NCBI RefSeq assembly: GCF_905220705.1
Contig: NZ_CAJNAT010000033.1
Location: 1-64,000 of the forward strand
DNA length: 64,000 nucleotides
Direction: 5' to 3'
From: Paraburkholderia domus
GTDB lineage: Bacteria; Pseudomonadota; Gammaproteobacteria; Burkholderiales; Burkholderiaceae
In this document: positions 9,096 through 16,927 of the stretch, in pieces
Layout: every line of letters begins with the position of its first letter
Position numbering within the stretch: position 1 is the stretch's first letter
Made by a program: the position numbers and the translations under genes
Notes under the pieces: model-generated
Told to the model about the DNA's origin: nothing
Databases searched by the model: none
The model's input: the letters and a program-made list of their open reading frames with translations, nothing else

Positions 9096-10043
9096 GTGTC
9101 GGAATACTTTCAACCAATGGGCGGCAATGAGATGCCGCGCTGTGGCGGCATCGCAACTATGATGCGTCTGCCGAATGTTGCGTCGGCCGAAGGGCTCGAC
9201 GCATGTTTCGTCGGCGTGCCATTTGATCTGGGGACGTCGAATCGCACCGGTGCGCGGTTCGGGCCGCGCCAGATTCGCAACGAATCGGTGCTGCTGCGGC
9301 CTTACAACATGGCAACGCGCGCCGCGCCATTTGATTCGCTGCAGGTCGCCGATATCGGCGATGTTGCGATCAATCCCTACAATCTTCTCGATTCGATCAA
9401 GCGCATCGAAGTGGCGTATGACGAGATTCTGCAGCACGGCACCAAGCCGATCACGCTCGGCGGCGACCACACGATCACGCTGCCGATCCTGCGGGCGATC
9501 CACCGCAAGCACGGCAAGGTTGGTCTGATTCACGTCGACGCGCACGCGGATGTCAACGACACGATGATGGGCGAAAAGATTGCGCATGGCACGCCGTTCC
9601 GCCGGGCGGCTGAAGAGGGCTTGCTGGACTGTGAGCGTGTCGTGCAGATTGGCCTGCGTGGCACCGGCTACGAGGCGGAAGATTTCGACTGGTGCCGTGA
9701 CCAGGGCTTCCGGGTCGTGCAGGCTGAGGAGTGCTGGAACCGTTCTCTCGAACCACTGATGAAGGAAGTGCGGGAAAAAATCGGCGACGGTCCGGCTTAC
9801 CTGACTTTCGATATCGACGGTATCGACCCCGCCTATGCGCCCGGCACTGGCACGCCGGAAATTGCCGGTCTCACTGTGCCGCAAGCTCTCGAGATTATTC
9901 GTGGTTGTTGGGGCCTGAATCTCGTGGGCGCTGACCTGGTCGAAGTTGCGCCGCCGTACGACCCGTTTGGCACCACCGCTTTGCTTGGCGCGAATCTCGC
10001 ATACGAGATGCTCTGCGTTCTACCGCAGGTTAAGCGCCGTTAA
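9096..10043 (+). CDS. Ureohydrolase: agmatinase / guanidinobutyrase family
   Basis: 315-residue manganese enzyme of the arginase superfamily. It removes urea from a guanidino compound such as agmatine or 4-guanidinobutyrate. The metal-binding motifs are all present: GGDHTITLPIL, HVDAHADVND and TFDIDGIDPAYAPGTGTPE. The opening QPMGGNEMPRCGGIATMMRLP and the RGTGY and FDWCRDQGFRVV stretches resemble, from memory, guanidinobutyrase GbuA of Pseudomonas more than E. coli SpeB. The GTG at 9096 is chosen because GGAGAA stands 7 nt before it; another GTG at 9081 overlaps that site. A strong hairpin follows at 10092. Whether agmatine or guanidinobutyrate is the substrate cannot be settled by reading. 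Confidence 0.88.
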   Translation: MSEYFQPMGGNEMPRCGGIATMMRLPNVASAEGLDACFVGVPFDLGTSNRTGARFGPRQIRNESVLLRPYNMATRAAPFDSLQVADIGDVAINPYNLLDSIKRIEVAYDEILQHGTKPITLGGDHTITLPILRAIHRKHGKVGLIHVDAHADVNDTMMGEKIAHGTPFRRAAEEGLLDCERVVQIGLRGTGYEAEDFDWCRDQGFRVVQAEECWNRSLEPLMKEVREKIGDGPAYLTFDIDGIDPAYAPGTGTPEIAGLTVPQALEIIRGCWGLNLVGADLVEVAPPYDPFGTTALLGANLAYEMLCVLPQVKRR

Positions 10044-10091
10044 GCCCGCCGCGCGAGGCCTCGAAGCAGAACTCGAACGGCGCTTGCATAC

Positions 10092-10122
10092 CATCACGCG
10101 ACGCTTATCGCGTCGCGTGATG
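10092..10122. terminator. Hairpin between convergent ureohydrolase and porin genes
   Basis: A perfect 13-bp stem (CATCACGCGACGC with its complement) and a 5-nt loop TTATC lie 49 bp after the ureohydrolase stop and 12 bp beyond the porin stop on the other strand. Its position between convergent genes fits a shared terminator. No long T run follows on the + strand, although CAGTTAAAAC on that side gives a short T run when read from the porin. Confidence 0.7.
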
Positions 10123-10133
10123 CAGTGTGGCAG

Positions 10134-11282
10134 TTAAAACTTGTGACGAATTGCCAGGCGAAACACCAACTGGTTCGCCGTCGACGAAGCATCCGCTGCA
10201 CCCGGCACATACGCGTGATCCAATGCGGTGCCAGTCTGGTCGCCAGCGACCTTCTGGTAAGCACCCTGAACATAGAAGTCTGTGCGCTTCGAGATGTTGT
10301 AGTCTGCCATCAGACCAACCGAGTGGATCTTCGGCTTGGCGCTACCCGACGACGCATCGTAGCTCTCCAACGTGTACACATATTGCGCACCAACAAAGAA
10401 CGCCGGCGTGATCTGATACTTGCCGTTGATTTCGAAGTTCTGGAACTTGAGCGCGTTGAGTGTGCCGGTAGCTGGAAGGATCGACCCCGAGATGTAAGTC
10501 GTTGAGAGGGGCGAGGTGATGTCGGTGTTCGTGTACACGAAACCCGCAGTCGCCGACCCGAACGTATAGTTGATGCCACCGCCGAAAACGCGCAAGCGCT
10601 TGGCCAGGAAGTTCTCGTCTCCACCGTTATTGATTGCGCCACTCGCGCTCGACGAAGGATTATTAGCCTGCAAGTAAGCTGCAGCGACAAGCAGGCTGCC
10701 GTTCGCATATTGGCCGCCGATGCTGTATTGGCGGTTATTCGCGAAGTTCGTGTCGTTGCTGAAACTATACGTACCCCCTGCCTGGAATCCGGCGAAACTC
10801 GGGCTAGCGTATTTGACTGTGTTGTTCACACGGAACGAGTTATCTGTGTTGTCGTTGTCATACGGATGCGAGAACAGATAGCCGGCCCAGTTGCCGTTGG
10901 CGGTTGTTTGCGCGAGGTAGTCGACCAGCGAGTCATACTGGCGGCCCACCGTGACCGTACCGTACTTGTCGTTGGTCAAACCAACATAGGCCTGGCGGCC
11001 GAACATGAGGCCACCCTGGCCAAGTTTGCCGTTGTTGACGTTAAAACCGTTTTCCAGCTGGAAGATTGCCTTCAGACCGCCGCCCAGATCTTCCGAGCCC
11101 TTGAGGCCCCAGCGACTACCCTGCGCATAGCCGCTTTGCAGTTCGGAGAGCGATTTCCCACCGACGTTGTTCGTATAGTCGAAACCCTCGTCAACGAGTC
11201 CATACAGCGTGACGGTGTTTTGCGCCAGGACGGGTGCTGCGAATGCGGCGGACACCGCCAACGCGATGACTTGCTTCTTCAT
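10134..11282 (-). CDS. Gram-negative trimeric porin (Burkholderia OpcP/Omp38 type)
   Basis: 382-residue outer-membrane porin. The signal peptide MKKQVIALAVSAAFAAPVLA is followed by QNTVTLYGLVDEGFDYTNN, the usual first strand. The family motifs SRWGLKGSEDLGGGLKAIFQLENGF and FGRQAYVGLTNDKYGTVTVGRQYD are clear. The protein ends in aromatic F (LAIRHKF), the outer-membrane insertion signal. The start at 11282 has AGGAGAT upstream and gives a clean signal peptide; five more codons upstream are not needed. It forms a 16-strand channel for small hydrophilic solutes and is convergent with the ureohydrolase gene. Confidence 0.93.
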   Translation of the reverse strand: MKKQVIALAVSAAFAAPVLAQNTVTLYGLVDEGFDYTNNVGGKSLSELQSGYAQGSRWGLKGSEDLGGGLKAIFQLENGFNVNNGKLGQGGLMFGRQAYVGLTNDKYGTVTVGRQYDSLVDYLAQTTANGNWAGYLFSHPYDNDNTDNSFRVNNTVKYASPSFAGFQAGGTYSFSNDTNFANNRQYSIGGQYANGSLLVAAAYLQANNPSSSASGAINNGGDENFLAKRLRVFGGGINYTFGSATAGFVYTNTDITSPLSTTYISGSILPATGTLNALKFQNFEINGKYQITPAFFVGAQYVYTLESYDASSGSAKPKIHSVGLMADYNISKRTDFYVQGAYQKVAGDQTGTALDHAYVPGAADASSTANQLVFRLAIRHKF

Positions 11283-11734
11283 TAAGATCTCCTGCATTAA
11301 TTAGTAATTCGTATCATATTTGTAGGGTTACATTCCGAAAAATGCAACGGACGTGATGCTGGCACACCGACCGCATGGCGTCTATTGGCGAAGACGCGAA
11401 AGTTGCAGTGCGTTGCTAAATGAATACGCCCACAACAGATAGTTTGCGTGATGGGGCGCGAGGCACCCGGACATGAAACGAGTCTGCTCTCTGAATTTAA
11501 GGGGGATTTCGAGTGTCTTCGTAGACGAACCAAAGTCATGATGCCGGCGCATGCTGCGCATGAAAATTTTTCGATGGTGACGCGGGGAGAGTTGACGTTT
11601 AATCGACGAACCGCATGAAAGCGTTTTGCGGAAGCAGGGCGTAGATCCTGATAGATGTGACGCGCCCGGTGGAGTCACCGTACATGCTCGGCATCCGCGT
11701 CACGTAGCCAAACACAAAGTAAAGGAGATCATCC
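11283..11734. other. Divergent intergenic region between porin and binding protein genes
   Basis: 450 bp with no supported gene. It must carry the promoters of the leftward porin and the rightward binding-protein gene. AGGAGA stands before the porin start and AAAGGAG before 11735. The sequence just upstream of the porin is noticeably AT-rich (TTAATTAGTAATTCGTATCATATTTG), in keeping with a promoter. Confidence 0.5.
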
Positions 11735-12517
11735 ATGAAGCAGCTGAAAAACTTGCTGGTATTCGCCTGCGCGTTCGCGTCTATGTCTGCGATGGCCACT
11801 GATGCGGGGGCGTTGCGCTTCGGCCTCGAAGCGCAATATCCGCCGTTCGAATCCAAGGGGCCGAACGGTAAGTTACAAGGTCTCGATATCGACATCGGCA
11901 ATGCTGTCTGCGCAACCGCACATCTGACGTGCAATTGGGTCGAGACTTCGTTTGATGGCTTGATTCCCGCTCTTCAGGGCCGCAAGTTCGATGCGATCAA
12001 TTCGGCAATGAATGCTACCGAGAAGCGCCGCCAGGCAATCGATTTCACGTCGGTGATTTATCGCGTGCCGACACGATTGATCGCGAAGAGCAGCAGCGGC
12101 CTGGAGTCGACACCCGAATCGCTGAAGGGGAAACGCGTCGGCGTCCTGCAGGCATCGATTCAGGAAACCTACGCGAAGGCGCATTGGGAAGGTGCGGACG
12201 TGAACGTCGTGTCGTATCAGGATCAGAACCAGATCTACGCGGACCTCGTTGCGGGGCGGCTCGATGCGACGCTCGTGCTCGCACCAGCAGGGCAGACTGG
12301 ATTTCTGTCGCGTCAGGAAGGCAATGGGTTCGCGTTTGTCGGTGCACCAGTGCGTGACGACAAGATCCTGGGTAGTGGTATCGCGTTTGGTGTCCGCAAG
12401 GGAGACGCGGCGCTTCTCAACGAGTTGAATGCGGCGATCGCGAAAGTTCAGGACGACGGTACCGTGAAGAGACTGGCGCAGAAGTACTTCGGCACTGTCG
12501 ACGTGTCGGCGAAGTAA
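11735..12517 (+). CDS. Orphan amino-acid-type periplasmic binding protein (LAO/HisJ-like)
   Basis: 260-residue binding protein. The signal peptide core is LLVFACAFASMSAMA, after MKQLKN. The mature protein has the SBP_bac_3 pattern ALRFGLEAQYPPFESKGPNGKLQGLDIDIGNAVC, then FDAINSAMNATEKRRQAIDFTSVIY, typical of lysine/arginine/ornithine- or octopine-type binders. AAAGGAG stands 8 nt before the ATG. No permease or ATPase gene adjoins it, so it must use a transporter encoded elsewhere. The system at 3235-6189 is one possibility; that is inference. Confidence 0.88.
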   Translation: MKQLKNLLVFACAFASMSAMATDAGALRFGLEAQYPPFESKGPNGKLQGLDIDIGNAVCATAHLTCNWVETSFDGLIPALQGRKFDAINSAMNATEKRRQAIDFTSVIYRVPTRLIAKSSSGLESTPESLKGKRVGVLQASIQETYAKAHWEGADVNVVSYQDQNQIYADLVAGRLDATLVLAPAGQTGFLSRQEGNGFAFVGAPVRDDKILGSGIAFGVRKGDAALLNELNAAIAKVQDDGTVKRLAQKYFGTVDVSAK

Positions 12518-12798
12518 TCAGCCGGCGGCTTGAAGATGGATGCGACCGTGACGAATGACTGGATGCCGCTTAGCCAACGAAACACCGCGGACCTGCGACC
12601 CGCACGTCTGCGCGGAAGAAGAATGCATGCGCGTTGGCGGCGCCGTGCGAGGTCGCAGCACATGCGCTGCGGGCAGGATCGTTGAAGGCAGAGTTCCAGA
12701 GCGAGGCGTGACCGGCGCCTCGATAGCAAGATTTAACGGTTGAGATTGAATGCTTGGTTTGACGTCTCTGAATAGAATGCTGCGAAAGGGGAAGAGCC

Positions 12799-13770
12799 GT
12801 GCTGCGGGCGTTATTTGATCTCGATCTGCGGCTCGTTCGCGTTTTTGTTGCGGTTGCCGACGCGGGCGGCGTGACCATCGCGCAAGCGAAGCTCAACATC
12901 ACCCAGCCGACCATTAGCACGCTGTTGTCCACGCTTGAGACGCGTCTTGGCTATCGACTGTGTGAGCGTGGCCGGAGCGGCTTCAAGCTCACTGACCAGG
13001 GCGAGCGCTTCCACGCGCTGTGCAAAACCTTCCTCACGACCGTCGACGAGTTCACTGCGGTAGCGAGGAACATGGATAAGGCACTGTCGGGCATGCTGAA
13101 AATCGGCCTGATCGGACACATGTCAATTAGCCAGAATGCACGGATCAGTGACGCGATTGCGCTCTTTCGACAGCGCGACGAAGCGGTGCACTTTTCGATG
13201 TCGGTCAAACCGCCAGGTGAGATTGAAGAGCATTTACTAAGCGGTGCGATTGAAATTGCGATCGGCTATTTTGGGCGTCGTGTACCGACGCTAGACTACA
13301 CGCCGCTTTTCAACGAGCGCCAGCTTGCCTATTGCGGGCGCGGCCATTCGCTTTTTGGACGTGCCGGTAAGCTGGAGCCGGCGGAGGTCGCGAATTTCGA
13401 CTGGGCCTGGCGTAGCTATCCGTTGCCGGAGGCGCAATTGCCCGCAACATCTGGCCGCGTTACTGCGCAGGCGGACAACATGGAGGCCGTTTCATTGCTG
13501 GTGCTGTCGGGCTGTCACCTAGGTTACCTCCCCGAACACTTTGCCGCGCCTTATGTTGCGCAAGGCTTGCTTGCCGCGCTCAATCCGCAGCAACTTGGCT
13601 ACGAAGTGACGTTTTTGATGGTCACGCAAAAGCAGATCAGACAGCGTCCGATTGTCGACGCATTTGTCGAGGATCTGAAGCAGGCGCACATGGACTTAGG
13701 GCATGGTAGCGCTCGTGCGCATCGCGACGATGAATCAGTTTGCCGGCCGGCAAACCCTGTTCAGCGTTGA
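12799..13770 (+). CDS. LysR-family transcriptional regulator
   Basis: 323-residue LTTR. The helix-turn-helix region is FDLDLRLVRVFVAVADAGGVTIAQAKLNITQPTISTLLSTLETRLGYRLCERGRSGFKLT near the N-terminus. The effector domain follows, with SGMLKIGLIGHMSI opening it and SGCHLGYLPEHFA near the end. The GTG start at 12799 is preceded by GGGGAAG, and no ATG is available nearby. It points towards the binding-protein gene at 13938, but the target is unknown. The C-terminal tail after VEDLKQ is longer than usual by about 30 residues. Confidence 0.85.
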   Translation: MLRALFDLDLRLVRVFVAVADAGGVTIAQAKLNITQPTISTLLSTLETRLGYRLCERGRSGFKLTDQGERFHALCKTFLTTVDEFTAVARNMDKALSGMLKIGLIGHMSISQNARISDAIALFRQRDEAVHFSMSVKPPGEIEEHLLSGAIEIAIGYFGRRVPTLDYTPLFNERQLAYCGRGHSLFGRAGKLEPAEVANFDWAWRSYPLPEAQLPATSGRVTAQADNMEAVSLLVLSGCHLGYLPEHFAAPYVAQGLLAALNPQQLGYEVTFLMVTQKQIRQRPIVDAFVEDLKQAHMDLGHGSARAHRDDESVCRPANPVQR

Positions 13771-13937
13771 CGTCGCGTTGAACCCCAGAGCGCAACCAGC
13801 CGTGCGCTGCGCCAGCGGGAAAACACGGTTTGCCAGTAAGCGTAACGCATGGCACGATGGAAAATCGTTCAGATGGGAGCCTGTGCAAACATGCGCCGAT
13901 CCGGGCGCACCATTCCGTGTCAGGAAACCATCCATTT

Positions 13938-14810
13938 ATGCATCGCAGGCGCTTTGTATTGGCTGCGCTGGGTGCCGCAGGTGTGACACTCGGCGCGCGC
14001 GCTGTGCCTGCAGAACCCTTCGATATCGTCTATCCGCGCATTCGTCCGGGCGGTGATGTGCATGCTGCGTTCGCGCTCGCTGTCCTCGATCTGGCGATGA
14101 AAACGGCGAATGCCGCCTATACGGTGCGGCAGGCCGAAATCGTCATGGAACGCGGCCGTGCGCTCGCCGAGCTCGCACACGGCCACAATACGATCAATCT
14201 GCACTGGACGAGCATGGAAGCTGCGGCCGAACGCGGCCTGAACGTGGTCCGGATTCCAATACACCGCGGGCTGATTGGATACCGGGTGTTCGTCATAAGA
14301 AAGGACCGGCAGCGGGATTTCGACAAGATCGAGCGCTTTTCCGATCTGAAGGCGTTCACCTGTGGTCAGGGGCTAGGATGGATCGACGCCGATATCCTGA
14401 AAGCTGCGGGTCTGGATGTGCAGACCTCGACCTACGAGACGATGTTCAAGATGACCCAGAGCGGACGGGTCGACTATTTTCCGCGAGGTGTCGTCGAAGC
14501 GTTCGCCGAACTCGATGGGCGCCAGCACCGTGAGCCTGATCTGGTGGTCGAGAACCGTCTGATGCTGAAGTATCGTTCCGATTTTATTTTTTATGTCGCG
14601 ACGGGCCAGGAAGTCCTGGCAGATACGATTGAGAAGGGGCTCGTGCAGGCGTATCGCGACGGTACTTACCTGAGACTGTTCAACTCCCATCCGTACATTC
14701 AGGATGCTCTGGTTCGTACAAAACCCGCTTCCCGGAAGACCTTCCACCTGGAAAATCCCTACCTCTCGGAAGCGGACCGCAGAATTCCGCGCGACTACTG
14801 GATGAGTTGA
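13938..14810 (+). CDS. Divergent orphan periplasmic solute-binding protein
   Basis: 290-residue exported protein. The signal sequence is MHRRRFVLAALGAAGVTLGARAVPA; its arginines and hydrophobic core could suit the Sec pathway, and a Tat motif is not clear. The mature part looks like a degenerate SBP_bac_3 domain: ELAHGHNTINLHWTSMEAAAERGLNVVRIPIHRGLIGYRVFVIRK, then FKMTQSGRVDYFPRGVVEA. The normal N-terminal glycine-rich ligand motif is weak. The start at 13938 is chosen for the signal peptide. No transporter genes adjoin it. A sensor or a non-amino-acid binder remains possible. Confidence 0.7.
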   Translation: MHRRRFVLAALGAAGVTLGARAVPAEPFDIVYPRIRPGGDVHAAFALAVLDLAMKTANAAYTVRQAEIVMERGRALAELAHGHNTINLHWTSMEAAAERGLNVVRIPIHRGLIGYRVFVIRKDRQRDFDKIERFSDLKAFTCGQGLGWIDADILKAAGLDVQTSTYETMFKMTQSGRVDYFPRGVVEAFAELDGRQHREPDLVVENRLMLKYRSDFIFYVATGQEVLADTIEKGLVQAYRDGTYLRLFNSHPYIQDALVRTKPASRKTFHLENPYLSEADRRIPRDYWMS

Positions 14811-14841
14811 CGCTGCGACGGACAGATAAGCCCGGATCGGG

Positions 14842-15150
14842 CTACCCGTTGTTCATCGTCCACGTTGCCATGGACGACAGGATAAGCAGGTCCTCGACGC
14901 AATCCGATAACTCGCAGAGTTCGTGAAATGACGCGCCGTTAGGGTCAAGCACATGATGTCGTCTGAGATCGCGCAGCGCGTTGCCGAGGCGCCGGATGGC
15001 CTCGGGATCACTGTTCGTCAGCGGCCAGCCTTTTAACAAATGAGCCAGCGGCACAACACTTCTGCTTTCGCACCACAGATCGAACAGGTGCATGCACATC
15101 GCGTTGATATGTTCAACCGCATTTTCTCGCTCAGACAGATACGGAACCAT
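14842..15150 (-). CDS. Hypothetical protein
   Basis: 102 residues, soluble and mostly helical by composition. Recognisable features are an N-terminal MVPYLSERENAVEHINAMC and a stretch DPEAIRRLGNALRDLRRHHVLDP. I do not recognise a domain. The reading frame has normal codon use for the window and is convergent with the binding-protein gene at 13938. A short hairpin, AGCCCG/CGGGCT at 14829-14843, overlaps its stop. No function can be proposed. Confidence 0.55.
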   Translation of the reverse strand: MVPYLSERENAVEHINAMCMHLFDLWCESRSVVPLAHLLKGWPLTNSDPEAIRRLGNALRDLRRHHVLDPNGASFHELCELSDCVEDLLILSSMATWTMNNG

Positions 15151-15515
15151 GGCGACGCTCAGAAACCGGACGATTTAAGTGTGTTCATCCTATGTGGACA
15201 GTTATCGCGGCGCTGTCAGGACATCTAGAAAAGAAGGCTGGTCGATGCTGAACTTCATGTAAGGAAATCCCTAGGCGCTGCTTGTATTTTCTCTGTTGGC
15301 TCGGCTTAACGGCAGTCTGAACTGACCCGCTGCGCGCTCAGACAAGGCTTCGCCGCCAAATAACTGAAGTTGTATCGGTCGGCGCGGAGGTCGGGTTAGG
15401 GTAATCCTGACGTACGAATCAGCCTTCCCTTAATGAACTATCCGTGGCTCCCGACGGAACCGCCGCGGAGGGCGCCTTACGATGACTTCACTTGCATCGT
15501 GGAGCGCAGAAAATC

Positions 15516-15794
15516 GTGGCCGAAAAATCGTTGCGTGGACTGGTTGGGAAGCTGCTTGGCACGCAAAGCGGCCAGTCGATCCGCGTGCTGTCGATACATC
15601 GGTCACGATCTGGCCGGACTCGCCGTGTGTGCCTCGAAGTGCAACGGCCGGGTGGTTCGCTCGCCCTGTTTCTCTTTCGCCACGGCGATGGAGTCTGGCA
15701 TGTGTTTCCGCCGGGAGACGCTCGTCCTTCGATGAGCTCCGCCGTGTTGCCGCAAACCGGCCAGATAATGGCGAAGGAGACGGCGCATGGCTGA
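15516..15794 (+). CDS. Small hypothetical protein
   Basis: 92 residues from a GTG at 15516, which has GGAG 11 nt upstream; a TTG at 15492 would add eight. The first half is basic (SIHRSRSGRTRRVCLEVQRP). The second half, GGSLALFLFRHGDGVWHVFPPGDARPSM, looks like a compact beta-strand domain. Its stop overlaps the start of the next small gene by 8 nt, which supports both being real. The family is not recognised. Confidence 0.5.
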   Translation: MAEKSLRGLVGKLLGTQSGQSIRVLSIHRSRSGRTRRVCLEVQRPGGSLALFLFRHGDGVWHVFPPGDARPSMSSAVLPQTGQIMAKETAHG

Positions 15795-15996
15795 AAACGT
15801 ATCGGATGGACCTTCGCAGGACGATTCAGGTCTGCGTGCATGGATGTTGGCATGGTACGACCATGCCGTTTCGGTCGGCTTCGTCCGCCCGCCATTCGTC
15901 CTGAACGACGTGACGGCTGAACGGCTGGAGGGCTATTTCAGAGTGGGACTCACGCCGGCCGAAGGCGCGGAAGCATTTTTTGGCACCGCGCACTGA
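15787..15996 (+). CDS. Small hypothetical protein
   Basis: 69 residues. GAAGGAGA directly precedes the ATG and overlaps the end of the upstream small gene. It carries GLRAWMLAWYDHAVSVGFVRPPFVLNDVTAERLEGYFRVGLTPAEGAEAFFG, an acidic and probably helical sequence. I do not recognise a family. Its coupling to the gene at 15516 suggests a two-gene unit. Confidence 0.55.
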   Translation: MAENVSDGPSQDDSGLRAWMLAWYDHAVSVGFVRPPFVLNDVTAERLEGYFRVGLTPAEGAEAFFGTAH

Positions 15997-16407
15997 TTTC
16001 GGACATTCACTACGCGGCGCAGTTTTGGGCCATCTGGTTATGGGTGATTCGTCACCTGTCGAATAAAGCACAACGCGAACAAGTTTAAATAAGAAACTGA
16101 ACGGTAGGTGGTAGTTAAATTTCGGTGCTCGCACGGGTATTTAAACCAGAAATCGATCAAATTTCGCGGTAGTTAGGGAAACGATACCCCTCCATGCGCC
16201 GTCTCCCAGCCTTTATACCTGCTTCGTTCAACAGCTGATGAGGGCGGAGCTCGTCAGCATGCTGGCGAGTCTCAAGGAAGGCTGGGCGGCAAGGAAAAAC
16301 CTGAGCAGCAGCGCGAGGCCGCCAGCGCGGAACTCGACATGATATGTGTCGGTGAGGACTGACTTTTGAATCTTCCCCCGCCGCACTCCCGTTCCGACTA
16401 CGGCGGC
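15997..16407. other. Gene-poor stretch with an imperfect palindrome
   Basis: 410 bp with no supported gene. At 16250-16269, CTCGTCAGCATGCTGGCGAG is palindromic except at one pair. An AT-rich segment lies at about 16075-16170. Nothing else is recognised. Confidence 0.4.
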
Positions 16408-16785
16408 TTACATGCCGCCAAAGGGTTTTTGCACGCTCAACTTGTTGGTGACCGAAGTCACTCCGGGAACGCTCCTTGCAATGTCCGCCACCTTGTCTAC
16501 CTGGGAAGCGTCTGTGACCGTCCCATTCAGTGTCACCGCGCCGTCTTTCGCGGCGACGCTGATATTACCTGCACTGATCTCCTTGTGCTTCGCAATGGTG
16601 TTATAGACCTGCCGACGCAGAGCACGATTCGCCTTTCTTCCTGTGGCCGATGCCGCTGAGCCCGACGCCGTCATCGTAGATGTGCTAGGCGTACTGGCCG
16701 TCTGATCGGTCTGTGACCATGCGGTCATGGACGTTGCGACGATTAGGACTCCAACAGCCAGCCTGAATGCCTGAATGCTCTTCAT
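16408..16785 (-). CDS. BON-domain periplasmic protein
   Basis: 125 residues. The signal peptide is MKSIQAFRLAVGVLIVATSMTAWS. A Ser/Thr/Ala-rich linker spans about 25-50. One BON domain covers about 52-118: LRRQVYNTIAKHKEISAGNISVAAKDGAVTLNGTVTDASQVDKVADIARSVPGVTSVTNKLSV. BON domains bind phospholipid or envelope surfaces (OsmY, DolP families), and this is the single-domain form common in Burkholderiaceae. It probably acts in the periplasm in envelope stress. It stands alone between small genes and the porin. Confidence 0.85.
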   Translation of the reverse strand: MKSIQAFRLAVGVLIVATSMTAWSQTDQTASTPSTSTMTASGSAASATGRKANRALRRQVYNTIAKHKEISAGNISVAAKDGAVTLNGTVTDASQVDKVADIARSVPGVTSVTNKLSVQKPFGGM

Positions 16786-16813
16786 TGAATACTCCCCATT
16801 ATCGATTGTGGAA

Positions 16814-16927
16814 TCAGAAGGTGAGGCGGATGCCGATCATCGCTGCCGTTGTTGACACGAACAGCGCAACAGGGACTCATAGATGATCGTCTGGTTCATG
16901 GTCCCGTTGTAGTCGACACACCCGACT
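16814..16927 (-). pseudogene. Decayed remnant of a porin 3' end
   Basis: About 114 bp directly downstream of the porin stop align base by base, with many substitutions and some indels, to the last 115 bp of that porin gene. Matching landmarks are the terminal phenylalanine codon plus stop, the CCGATCATCGC segment and GATGATCGTCTGGTTCATG. It reads as the C-terminus of a second porin (ending ...RLTF) with the rest lost. It may be the scar of a tandem duplication. Confidence 0.65.

Noticed and set aside
14829..14843. Hairpin AGCCCG-GAT-CGGGCT
   Set aside because: Six-bp stem with no T run, overlapping the stop of the gene at 14842; too weak to call a terminator.
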